DNA of 64,000 nucleotides from Vibrio cortegadensis (GTDB lineage: Bacteria; Pseudomonadota; Gammaproteobacteria; Enterobacterales; Vibrionaceae), in the NCBI RefSeq assembly GCF_024347395.1, contig NZ_AP025472.1:1674001-1738000 (forward strand). Direction: 5' to 3'. The notes below the pieces were generated by a model. The model was not told the DNA's origin, made no database searches, and saw nothing but the letters and a program-made list of their open reading frames with translations. The position numbers and the translations under genes are program-made. Positions 27,362 through 35,805 of this stretch are shown piece by piece (positions within the stretch are counted from its first letter, which is position 1; each line of letters starts with the position of its first letter).

Positions 27362-29014
27362 ATGGCACAACAAAACCAAAACTCCCGACCAATCTTTGCC
27401 GACACCTTTACCTATGCTTTTGGCTTTTTTATTTACAGCATCAGTTGGTTTTGCTTATGGAATATTAGTCGTTACTTATCACCCGATATATTACTTGCAG
27501 GGCTATTGCTGCCAAGTGGCTTAAAACTTGTCGCATTCACTTTGTCACCGCGCCCATTATGGCGAGTCTTTGTTTTCAGTGAACTGGTAATTTCAGGAAG
27601 CTTAGTCTACTTATTAGCGGAGTATAGTCATGAAAATTTGCTGCCAATCTTTGCTTTCCTTCCATATTTTATCGCCATCCCCTTTCACCGCTACTGGCAG
27701 CCTCTCACTGTTTATTGGCAAAAGATTCTTGCACTAACGAGCCTAACGTTAATTCATGGTTTGCTTTGTGGCCTAGCTATCTTGCTTTTAATTAAGCCCT
27801 TAGAAATGCCAATCAGCTATGTATTTTCCACCACAATTTCAGCATTAACAGGTGGAATATTACTCGCTCCATTTTTATACCTACTCTACGACTATTTGCA
27901 GCAGAAAATATGGCTCCCTCTTAGCCCAACACTCATACATCAAGAAGTTCGGTTACGCCCTTCCGCGCTGTTATGGGGAATCAGTTTCTTTAGTATTGGG
28001 TTGCTGGCCGAGCTAACTCTATTGGAACAAATGAAGCCGCTCGCGTTGCTTATCATTCTGCTGCCTAACATTTTTATGGCGTATAAATATGGCTGGCAAG
28101 GCGGTGTGTTAGCCAGTGTAATCAACAGTATGTTGCTCGCTACCGCAAGGCAGATCACTGGTTCCTTTGAATCAGACCAAGAGCTGCAAATCTTTATGAC
28201 CACGCAAGCACTGGTTGGATTAGGGCTTGGTATCGCGATCAGCCGCCAATATTTACTCGCCAAACAACTACAACAGGTCAATAACGATTTGGGAATCGAG
28301 CTCGCGAATAAACAGCACTTAGCTAGACAGCTCGTTCAAGTAGAAGAAGACATAAGAAAATCTGTCGCCCGTGAGTTACATGATGAAATCGGTCAGAATA
28401 TTACCGCAATTCAAATTCAAGCCATGTTAGCAAATCGAATAAGCCAAGATGAAAATAGCAAGAACATTGCTACAACCATCAATTCACTGGCGCTAAGAAT
28501 ACACAGCTCCACTCGCCAACTGCTAACCCAACTTCGCCCCCATACTCTCGATGAGCTTGGTCTAGAGGATGCGGTTCGTCAACTTAGTTCAGAAATGCGT
28601 TTTGCCGAACGTAAAATTGATTTTAAACTAAATTTTGGTCTTTTCGCTGAAAAACTCGACGATATCACCGCTGTAACCTTATACCGTATTGCTCAAGAGT
28701 TACTTAATAATGTCAGTAAGCATGCAAATGCCACCGAAGTAAAACTGAGCTTAATGCCTGGTGATATTTTTAGTTTAGAGCTGAGAGATAATGGCAAAGG
28801 GTTACCTGAGAGTTGGAAAATCAAGGGCCAAGGTCTTAAAGGGGTTGAAGAACGGGTCAGTGCGTTAGGAGGAAATATGACCATTCAAACCCGCCAACTA
28901 GCCCCAGATATGCCTTCTGAATTAGATAAACAAGGTCATTTAGACCCAAAACCGTTCAACGGAACCCGAATTACCATCAATTTACCAACGAAAACGTTTT
29001 CTTTAAGTAAGTAA
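27362..29014 (+). CDS. uhpB: UhpB-type membrane histidine kinase
   Basis: A 550-residue kinase with about eight N-terminal membrane helices (residues 15-310, MASE1-like), then a HisKA_3 dimerisation domain. The phosphoacceptor is in VARELHDEIGQN (about residue 340). The HATPase domain shows AQELLNNVSKHANA, LRDNGKGLPESW and GQGLKGVEERV. It starts three bases after uhpA. In the known Uhp system UhpB relays signal from the UhpC receptor to UhpA in response to external glucose-6-phosphate. The gene order here is the same. Confidence 0.9.
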   Translation: MAQQNQNSRPIFADTFTYAFGFFIYSISWFCLWNISRYLSPDILLAGLLLPSGLKLVAFTLSPRPLWRVFVFSELVISGSLVYLLAEYSHENLLPIFAFLPYFIAIPFHRYWQPLTVYWQKILALTSLTLIHGLLCGLAILLLIKPLEMPISYVFSTTISALTGGILLAPFLYLLYDYLQQKIWLPLSPTLIHQEVRLRPSALLWGISFFSIGLLAELTLLEQMKPLALLIILLPNIFMAYKYGWQGGVLASVINSMLLATARQITGSFESDQELQIFMTTQALVGLGLGIAISRQYLLAKQLQQVNNDLGIELANKQHLARQLVQVEEDIRKSVARELHDEIGQNITAIQIQAMLANRISQDENSKNIATTINSLALRIHSSTRQLLTQLRPHTLDELGLEDAVRQLSSEMRFAERKIDFKLNFGLFAEKLDDITAVTLYRIAQELLNNVSKHANATEVKLSLMPGDIFSLELRDNGKGLPESWKIKGQGLKGVEERVSALGGNMTIQTRQLAPDMPSELDKQGHLDPKPFNGTRITINLPTKTFSLSK

Positions 29015-29147
29015 TTTGTTAAGTAGCCCACAAAAATCACCTTCCCACAATAAAACTAGGAAATTTTCTTAGTCGTTTATAAATTTGTCTCATTCATTAT
29101 CTCAATCTGTTTAGTAACATCAATTCGTACCAAGGAGAGTCAACAGC

Positions 29148-30479
29148 ATGATGGGGTTTCTTACTACCGAGCAACCAGTTAAACCGATAACAGATAAAAG
29201 TCAGATCGACGCCACTTATCAATATTGGCGACTGCACTTAATGCTATCGATGTATGTTGGTTATGGCGTGTTTTACTTCACTCGAAAAAGTTTGAATTTT
29301 GCTATGCCCGCTATGCTCAGAGATCTCGGATTAGAACATTCCGACATTGGCTTTCTCGGCACACTTTTTTACATCACTTACGGTGTATCAAAGTTTGTCT
29401 CTGGCATGGTGAGCGACCAATCTAAACCAAGTTATTTCATGGGGTTAGGGTTAATCGCCACTGGCATTATCAACATTGCTTTTGGTTTGAGCTCATCCCT
29501 TTTGATGTTCGCCATACTGTGGACATTAAACGCCTTCTTCCAAGGTTGGGGTTGGCCACCATGCGCCAAACTTCTCACCACGTGGTATTCGCGTTCTGAA
29601 CGTGGTTTCTGGTGGTCTATTTGGAACACTTGCCACAATTTAAGTGGCGCTTTGATTCCGATCGTCATTGGATTCACCGCGATGAATTGGGGTTGGCGAT
29701 ACGGGTTTATATTGCCTGGTGTTTTTGCCATTTTAGTCGGCGGAGTCTTATGCTTCCGCATGCGAGATAAGCCCACCAGTATGGGCCTGCCTAGCGTCGG
29801 TGAATGGCGTAATGATGAACTTGAAAAACGTCATGAACAAGAAGGCCGAGGACTTAACTTTAGACAGATCCTCACCACCTATGTATTAGGTAATAAATAT
29901 ATTTGGTTACTGTGCAGTTCATATCTCTTGGTCTACGTGGTACGGACGGCGATTAATGATTGGGGCAATCTGTATCTCATGCAAAGGCACGGTTTTGAAC
30001 TGTTTTCAGCCAATGCCGCCGTGTCAATGTTTGAAATTGGCGGATTCCTCGGGTCTCTGTTTGGTGGCTGGGGTTCTGATAGATTTTTCCGTGGTAACCG
30101 AGCACCGATGAACTTGATTTTCGCATTAGGGATTTTTGCTTCAGTTGCTGCACTTTGGCTCACGCCTTTAGACAATTTTATCGTGCTTTCTGGCTGTTTT
30201 TTCTCCATCGGTTTCTTTGTTTTTGGCCCACAAATGATGATTGGAATGGCAGCCGCGGAATGTTCGCATAAAGACGTAGCAGGTACGGCGACAGGCTTTG
30301 TTGGTCTATTTGGCTACTTAGGTGCCGCACTTGCGAGTTACCCAATCGCACTAATTATTGAACAATTTAGCTGGGAAGGCTTCTTCAGCATAATTACATT
30401 ATCGGCGGCTTCTATCGGCCTACTGATTTTGCCTTTTGTAAAAGCACAGCAACGTGCTGAAAAGATGAGAACCCCTTAA
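29148..30479 (+). CDS. uhpC: UhpC-type sugar-phosphate receptor or transporter (MFS, OPA family)
   Basis: A 443-residue major-facilitator protein of the organophosphate:phosphate antiporter family with about 12 helices. The FYFTRKSLNFAMPAM segment (about residues 45-59) and the WGWPPCAKLLTTWYSRSERG loop (about 140-160) are typical of UhpC/UhpT/GlpT. AAGGAG precedes the ATG-ATG start. Its place after uhpAB argues for the receptor UhpC, which senses external glucose-6-phosphate. The separate AfuABC importer downstream fits that. A direct transport role (UhpT-like) cannot be excluded. Confidence 0.85.
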   Translation: MMGFLTTEQPVKPITDKSQIDATYQYWRLHLMLSMYVGYGVFYFTRKSLNFAMPAMLRDLGLEHSDIGFLGTLFYITYGVSKFVSGMVSDQSKPSYFMGLGLIATGIINIAFGLSSSLLMFAILWTLNAFFQGWGWPPCAKLLTTWYSRSERGFWWSIWNTCHNLSGALIPIVIGFTAMNWGWRYGFILPGVFAILVGGVLCFRMRDKPTSMGLPSVGEWRNDELEKRHEQEGRGLNFRQILTTYVLGNKYIWLLCSSYLLVYVVRTAINDWGNLYLMQRHGFELFSANAAVSMFEIGGFLGSLFGGWGSDRFFRGNRAPMNLIFALGIFASVAALWLTPLDNFIVLSGCFFSIGFFVFGPQMMIGMAAAECSHKDVAGTATGFVGLFGYLGAALASYPIALIIEQFSWEGFFSIITLSAASIGLLILPFVKAQQRAEKMRTP

Positions 30480-30483
30480 CAAG

Positions 30484-30530
30484 CGTGAATCAATTTACGT
30501 GGGTGTTCTCTGCTTACCCACGTTGTTCAC
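30484..30530 (+). repeat. Imperfect hairpin between uhpC and afuA
   Basis: Inner eight-base arms ACGTGGGT (30497-30504) and ACCCACGT (30516-30523), and outer arms GTGAA (30484-30488) and TTCAC (30526-30530). There is no T tract. It may separate uhpABC from the afu transcript or protect its 3' end. Confidence 0.5.
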
Positions 30531-30653
30531 GAATAAAATCATCAGGCTCTATGCGTGGTGACACAAACTTATCACTGGATTGTGGTAAGAACTCAATGCG
30601 CCCTACAACCACACTCTCGCATTGAGTTCATTATAAAAAGCAGAGGAAATAAC

Positions 30654-31688
30654 ATGAAAGTTAGAACTCACCGCAGCCTACTGGCCGCTTGCATCCTTGG
30701 TTCTGCATTTGCTGCCCCTCAAGCAATGGCAGATGGTCGACTTGTCGTATATTGCAGCGCAACAAATGCAATGTGTGAAGCGGAGACAAAAGCCTTTTCT
30801 GAAAAATATGATGTAAAAACATCATTTGTTCGAAATGGTTCAGGCAGCACATTAGCTAAAATTGAAGCAGAAAAGAAAAACCCACGTGCCGATGTTTGGT
30901 ACGGCGGTACACTTGATCCGCAATCACAAGCGGGGGAAATGGATCTACTTCAAGCCTACAAGTCGCCACAACTTGAATTCATCATGGACAACTACAAAGA
31001 TCCAGCAAAACGTAAAGGTAACTACTCCTCTGCGGTTTACATGGGGATTCTTGGTTTCGGTGTCAACACTAAGCGTCTAGCCGAAAAAGGTTTAGAGATC
31101 CCTCGCTGTTGGAGTGACCTAACCAAACCTGAATACAAAGATGAAATTCAAATAGCCGATCCACAAAGTTCTGGTACCGCTTATACTGCGCTGGCAACGT
31201 TCATTCAATTGTGGACAGAAGACAAAGCGTTTACCTACTTTAAAGATCTGGATAAAAACATTTCGCAATACACCAAATCTGGCGTGACCCCATCACGTAA
31301 CTCTGCTCGTGGTGAAATCGCGATTGGTATTGGTTTCTTACACGATTACTCACTAGAGCAATCAAAAGGGGCACCACTTGAGCTAATTTCTCCTTGTGAA
31401 GGGACTGGCTATGAAATTGGTGGAGTGAGTATTATTAAAGGTGCACGTAACATCGACAATGCAAAACTGTTTGTCGATTGGGTGCTATCGAAACAAGGCC
31501 AAGAGTTAGCATGGAAAAAAGGTCAATCTTTCCAAATCCTAACCAACACATCAGCAGAGCAATCTCCAAATGCACTTAACCCGAAAGATCTGACGCTCAT
31601 CAACTATGACATGGACACATACGGTTCATCGGCAGAGCGTAAGCGTTTAATCAACAAATGGGTAAACGTCGTTAAAATGGGCGAATAA
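30654..31688 (+). CDS. afuA: AfuA-type periplasmic sugar-phosphate-binding protein
   Basis: A 344-residue solute-binding protein with a signal peptide ending at QAMADGR (about residue 23). The mature start RLVVYCSATNAMCEAE and the segments GSGSTLAKIEAEK and YEIGGVSIIKG follow the Fbp/AfuA fold. Such proteins were once called iron binders; AfuA of Actinobacillus and enteric pathogens is known to bind glucose-6-phosphate and related hexose phosphates. The uhpABC neighbours favour that role. The frame opens at 30555, but the ATG at 30654 has AGAGG nearby and begins a clean signal peptide. A stem-loop follows the stop. Confidence 0.88.
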   Translation: MKVRTHRSLLAACILGSAFAAPQAMADGRLVVYCSATNAMCEAETKAFSEKYDVKTSFVRNGSGSTLAKIEAEKKNPRADVWYGGTLDPQSQAGEMDLLQAYKSPQLEFIMDNYKDPAKRKGNYSSAVYMGILGFGVNTKRLAEKGLEIPRCWSDLTKPEYKDEIQIADPQSSGTAYTALATFIQLWTEDKAFTYFKDLDKNISQYTKSGVTPSRNSARGEIAIGIGFLHDYSLEQSKGAPLELISPCEGTGYEIGGVSIIKGARNIDNAKLFVDWVLSKQGQELAWKKGQSFQILTNTSAEQSPNALNPKDLTLINYDMDTYGSSAERKRLINKWVNVVKMGE

Positions 31689-31711
31689 ACCACCTAGGTA
31701 ATCCCCATATC

Positions 31712-31733
31712 GAGCAGCGTTTGTGCGCTGCTC
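31712..31733 (+). terminator. Stem-loop between afuA and afuB
   Basis: Perfect eight-base stem GAGCAGCG / CGCTGCTC (31712-31719 with 31726-31733), loop TTTGTG, followed by ACCGTTTTATT. It is probably a leaky terminator that keeps the binding protein in excess over the permease. Confidence 0.7.
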
Positions 31734-31815
31734 ACCGTTTTATTCTCGATACGATTTTCAATAAGCGTGCGTGTCATGCTTACGGCTTTTCACACCCTTA
31801 ATTTGGTAATTTACA

Positions 31816-33948
31816 ATGAATGACTTAGCAGCTGAATCGACTACTCCCCAGCGCCAAAGCTCTGACCAACACCAAAGTTCTCACCAAGATCAAAAAACGC
31901 ATCAGAGGGATCCCGTTTTCTACTGGGTTGCTATGCTGATCGGAGCATTTATATTGCTGCCTGTGTTCTCTCTCGACTATGGTGTTTTTGAATCAACACC
32001 AGAAGAGTTCAAAGCCGCAATGGGTTGGAGTGGGATGAACATCTCATGGTTGTGGTTTGCTTTGCCTTTGGTTCTATTAATTAGACCATGCCAAGCGCAA
32101 AACAAATACGCAAAAAAACGTCACTACTTCGATATTGGATTTTCAAGTGCATGTATGCTCTTGGCGTTACTCACTTCTTGGTACACGGAGCAAGGCCTAG
32201 GCTACGCCAGTATCTTTTTATTCGTTGGTCTGGGCGCGGTCATCACCCTTGCCTTCTCTCGACTTGAATATTTAGGTGGAGATACGTTTGTTATCGGTTC
32301 ATTGATTTCAATAGTATTGCTGATCTCTATTTTCATCATCTATCCAAGCATCGCGATTTTCGTGCCTATGTTTAAAGATGATATGGGCAACTTCGTGATG
32401 TGGCAATTTGTCGAAATCATCACTAAAGCACAAATTGTTCAAATCATTCTTAATTCCATCATGCTTGGCACCTCTGTTGGTATTGGCGCAACCTTCTTTG
32501 GTCTTATCTTTGCAATCTATACAACTCGAATCGCCAAGCGTTCAGCTTTTATCGCACGTATTTTCTCCATCCTTCCGATTGTCACACCACCATTCGTTGT
32601 CGGCCTTGGGGTAACATTAATGCTGGGTCGTTCAGGTTACATTACTGAGCTCATGGTCGATTGGTTTGGTTTACAACAGACAAACTGGTTGTATGGTTTT
32701 ACTGGTATTTGGATGGCTCAAGTACTTGCCTTCGCACCAATGTCTTTCATGATTTTGGATGGAGCAATGAAGTCGCTACACCCTTCACTGGAAGAAGCGT
32801 CTTACACCTTGCGAGCCAATCGCTACCAGACTTTCTTCAAGATTGTGATGCCGCTGCTTAAACCTGCACTGGCTAACTCATTCTTAATCATCTTTGTTCA
32901 ATCTCTGGCTGATTTCAGTAACCCATTAGTACTGGGCGGCAGCTTTGATGTTCTAGCAACTCAAATCTATTTCTATATTGCAGGTGCGCAGCTCGATTAT
33001 GCTTCAGCCAGTACATTAGGCGCTGTTCTACTATTGTTCTCACTGGCTATTTTCGTGGTCCAGTATTTATGGATTGGTAAACGTTCGTACGTCACGATTT
33101 CGGGTAAATCTTACCGTGGTGATGTTCAACCACTACCGCCGACACTGAAACATGGCGTCACAGGCCTGCTCTACTTCTGGATGGCCTTTAATGTTCTGCT
33201 TTATGGCAGCATTATTTTCGGTAGCTTTACGGTCAACTGGGGTGTGGATTACAGCTTAACGTTCGACAACTACATCAATCTATTTGGCATGGGAATGAGT
33301 GAAGGTGCATGGCCATCGTTAATCACAACCATGACTTACGCTGGCATTGCTGCTCCAATTACGGCTTTCTTCGGTTTATTGATTGCGTACATCGTGGTAA
33401 GGCAACAATTCCATGGCAAGAAAGTCATCGAATTTGCCACTATGCTCTGCTTTGCGGTACCTGGAACGGTTGCAGGTGTCTCTTATATTCTCGCGTTCAA
33501 TGATGCACCAGTTTATCTTACGGGAACTGCTGCAATCGTGATTATTTCCATGGTAATGCGAAATGTACCCGTTGGCATTCGTGCCGGGGTTGCTGGTTTA
33601 GGACAATTAGATAAATCGTTAGATGAAGCGTCACTAAGCCTGCGCGCTAATTCACTCAAAACGATTACCCATATTCTACTTCCCCTGTTAAGGCCGGCAA
33701 TTCTTTCAACGCTGATTTACAGCTTCGTCCGTGCAATGACGACGGTAAGCGCGATCATTTTCTTGGTTACGCCAGAAACCCGTGTCGCAACTTCCTACAT
33801 TTTAAACCGCGTTGAAGATGGCGAATATGGTATCGCTATCGCATACGGCTCAATCCTCATTGTAGTGATGTTGTCGATTATTTTAATTTTTGACTCTCTT
33901 GTAGGCGAAGCACGTGTGTCTCGCTCTAAAGCTAACAACCAAGAATAA
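31816..33948 (+). CDS. afuB: AfuB-type ABC permease (fused, two permease domains)
   Basis: A 710-residue integral membrane protein with two binding-protein-dependent permease domains in tandem. Each half carries an EAA-type coupling loop: EEASYTLRANRYQTFFKIVM (about residue 326) and DEASLSLRANSLKTITHILL (about 607). The first about 40 residues are polar and rich in Ser/Gln/His, and a few extra helices precede the first domain. It forms the membrane channel for AfuA and is followed after 18 bases by the ATPase gene. Substrate assignment rests on AfuA and uhp context. Confidence 0.9.
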   Translation: MNDLAAESTTPQRQSSDQHQSSHQDQKTHQRDPVFYWVAMLIGAFILLPVFSLDYGVFESTPEEFKAAMGWSGMNISWLWFALPLVLLIRPCQAQNKYAKKRHYFDIGFSSACMLLALLTSWYTEQGLGYASIFLFVGLGAVITLAFSRLEYLGGDTFVIGSLISIVLLISIFIIYPSIAIFVPMFKDDMGNFVMWQFVEIITKAQIVQIILNSIMLGTSVGIGATFFGLIFAIYTTRIAKRSAFIARIFSILPIVTPPFVVGLGVTLMLGRSGYITELMVDWFGLQQTNWLYGFTGIWMAQVLAFAPMSFMILDGAMKSLHPSLEEASYTLRANRYQTFFKIVMPLLKPALANSFLIIFVQSLADFSNPLVLGGSFDVLATQIYFYIAGAQLDYASASTLGAVLLLFSLAIFVVQYLWIGKRSYVTISGKSYRGDVQPLPPTLKHGVTGLLYFWMAFNVLLYGSIIFGSFTVNWGVDYSLTFDNYINLFGMGMSEGAWPSLITTMTYAGIAAPITAFFGLLIAYIVVRQQFHGKKVIEFATMLCFAVPGTVAGVSYILAFNDAPVYLTGTAAIVIISMVMRNVPVGIRAGVAGLGQLDKSLDEASLSLRANSLKTITHILLPLLRPAILSTLIYSFVRAMTTVSAIIFLVTPETRVATSYILNRVEDGEYGIAIAYGSILIVVMLSIILIFDSLVGEARVSRSKANNQE

Positions 33949-33966
33949 CGATTGGAGATATTGATA

Positions 33967-35025
33967 ATGGAAAATGAAAACTTTGTGGTTCTAAAAAATG
34001 TCTGCAAGAAGTTTGGTGATAACACAGTTATTGGCGACTTGGACCTAGAGATCAAAAAAGGCAGTTTAGTGACACTACTTGGCCCTTCTGGTTGCGGAAA
34101 AACCACGGTGTTACGTTTAGTTGCGGGGCTAGAAAAGCCAACAAGCGGTCAAATATTTATTGATGGGGAAGATGTCACCAATACGTCGATTCAACAGCGT
34201 GACATTTGCATGGTGTTTCAGTCTTACGCACTTTTCCCTCATATGTCTCTGCATGAAAATGTCGGCTATGGTTTAAAAATGTTAAGACTACCCACTAGCG
34301 AAATCAAACAACGAGTGGATGAAGCGCTTAAGTTAGTTGATCTTGAGGGATTTGGGGACCGTTTTGTCGACCAAATATCAGGTGGTCAACAACAACGTGT
34401 CGCCTTAGCTCGCGCCTTAGTATTGAAACCAAAAGTGCTGCTTTTTGATGAGCCATTAAGTAATTTAGACGCTAACTTGCGCCGTAATATGCGTGAAACC
34501 ATTCGTGAGTTACAGCAGCGCTTTAATATTACATCGCTTTACGTGACTCATGATCAAACTGAAGCCTTTGCCGTATCCGATACCGTGATTGTAATGAAAG
34601 ACGGTGACATCATGCAGAAAGGTTCACCAACCGACCTCTACAAAAAACCAGCATCAATGTTTATGGCGAACTTTATGGGTGAAGCCAACATTTTTCCTGG
34701 CTATTTTGATGGCGAAAGCATTAACATTAACGAATATAAAATACCGGCAGATCCTACGATGATTGAAGGGTTTCCCATCAACGAATATCAAATTGGGGTT
34801 CGCCCTGAAGCGATACTGCTTACCAATCACGGTGAAGAGAGCCAACGTTGCACAGTGAATAAAGTCGCTTACATGGGCACAATGTATGAAGTTGGTGTGA
34901 CTTGGCACGATCACGAGATTTTATTGCAGCTTAATTCATCGCAATTTGATGCCTCATTATCAGATCATGCTTACTTAACTATAAATCCAACAGGCTTATT
35001 CTTATTGCCGTTTAATGCGCAGTAA
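33967..35025 (+). CDS. afuC: AfuC-type ABC transporter ATPase
   Basis: A 352-residue nucleotide-binding subunit. Visible motifs: Walker [10 protein letters not shown] (about residues 38-46), Q-loop [11 protein letters not shown], signature ISGGQQQR (about 135-142), Walker B VLLFDEP and the H-loop in [12 protein letters not shown]-terminal TOBE-like regulatory domain follows about residue 240. A TTG at 33952 is in frame, but the ATG at 33967 has GGAG nine bases upstream. It completes the afuABC importer, and a terminator follows. Annotation as a ferric-iron ATPase would fit the fold but not the uhp context. Confidence 0.9.
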   Translation: MENENFVVLKNVCKKFGDNTVIGDLDLEIKKGSLVTLLGPSGCGKTTVLRLVAGLEKPTSGQIFIDGEDVTNTSIQQRDICMVFQSYALFPHMSLHENVGYGLKMLRLPTSEIKQRVDEALKLVDLEGFGDRFVDQISGGQQQRVALARALVLKPKVLLFDEPLSNLDANLRRNMRETIRELQQRFNITSLYVTHDQTEAFAVSDTVIVMKDGDIMQKGSPTDLYKKPASMFMANFMGEANIFPGYFDGESININEYKIPADPTMIEGFPINEYQIGVRPEAILLTNHGEESQRCTVNKVAYMGTMYEVGVTWHDHEILLQLNSSQFDASLSDHAYLTINPTGLFLLPFNAQ

Positions 35026-35060
35026 AAACTGATATTGCATCTCAATATGGTCAAATCACT

Positions 35061-35085
35061 AAAAGGAGCATTCACTGCTCCTTTT
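35061..35085 (+). terminator. Terminator of the afuABC operon
   Basis: Ten-base stem AAAAGGAGCA / TGCTCCTTTT (35061-35070 with 35076-35085) and a five-base loop, followed by CTTTATG. It lies 35 bases after afuC and before the convergent response regulator gene. Confidence 0.85.
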
Positions 35086-35118
35086 CTTTATGTGTATATT
35101 CCCATGTTTTAAATACCG

Positions 35119-35805
35119 CTAACGTACTAATCGACAGTAACAACGCTCAGGTCTACCTACACTTCCATAGTTCAAATCCGCTTCCAACTCTCCCGAGCTG
35201 ATCAAGTACTCAAGATAGCGTCTTGCGGTGGTTCGACTTGCCCCTATTTGATCACCAGCTTCATCCGCCGTTAAGCTAACAGGTTCTTGAAATAAGTTGC
35301 GAATTTTATCGAGTGTCACACTATCAATACCCTTAGGTAAGCGTTGATGGCTCGATTCTACATTGGCATTCGCTTGAAGCATTTTATCAACCAAACCTTG
35401 GTTAAAATCGGCCACATTATCCAGCTCTGTTTGTTGAGATTGGTACTTTTTAAGCGCCACCTCCAACCGAGAAAAGATCACAGGCTTAAGCAAATAATCG
35501 ACCACACCACCACGCATCGCCTGTTGTAGTGTGTCGACATCACGAGCAGCAGTAATCAAAATAACATCACAGTGCTGATTATTACCGCGCACTTTTTGTA
35601 AAATATCGAGGCCATTTCCGTCAGGAAGATAAACATCCAAAATCACTAAATCAGGCTTCAATACTTCAAGTTGCATTTCAGCTTCAGATTGAGTCGTCGC
35701 AATGCCTACAACATCAAAGCCACCCATTTGAAGTAAATAGCGGTGATGCAGCTCAGCAATCGCAACATCATCTTCAATAATCATCACTTTAGTGGCTGAG
35801 ATCAT
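35119..35805 (-). CDS. CitB/DpiA-type response regulator
   Basis: A 228-residue response regulator of the CitB/DcuR class. The receiver has IIEDD, phosphoacceptor VILDVYLPDGNG (about residue 57) and Lys in LLKPVIF. The C-terminal DNA-binding domain has the class-typical SLTADEAGDQIGASRTTARR (about 174-193) and GRPER. It overlaps the kinase gene by four bases (ATGA), so the pair is coupled. The class governs citrate and C4-dicarboxylate metabolism; tctCBA in this window is a plausible target. No binding site could be assigned. Confidence 0.9.
   Translation of the reverse strand: MISATKVMIIEDDVAIAELHHRYLLQMGGFDVVGIATTQSEAEMQLEVLKPDLVILDVYLPDGNGLDILQKVRGNNQHCDVILITAARDVDTLQQAMRGGVVDYLLKPVIFSRLEVALKKYQSQQTELDNVADFNQGLVDKMLQANANVESSHQRLPKGIDSVTLDKIRNLFQEPVSLTADEAGDQIGASRTTARRYLEYLISSGELEADLNYGSVGRPERCYCRLVR

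Noticed and set aside
30654..35025. Ferric-iron (FbpABC) transporter
   Set aside because: The fold fits, but no Fur-like site was seen and the uhpABC neighbours point to the sugar-phosphate AfuABC family.
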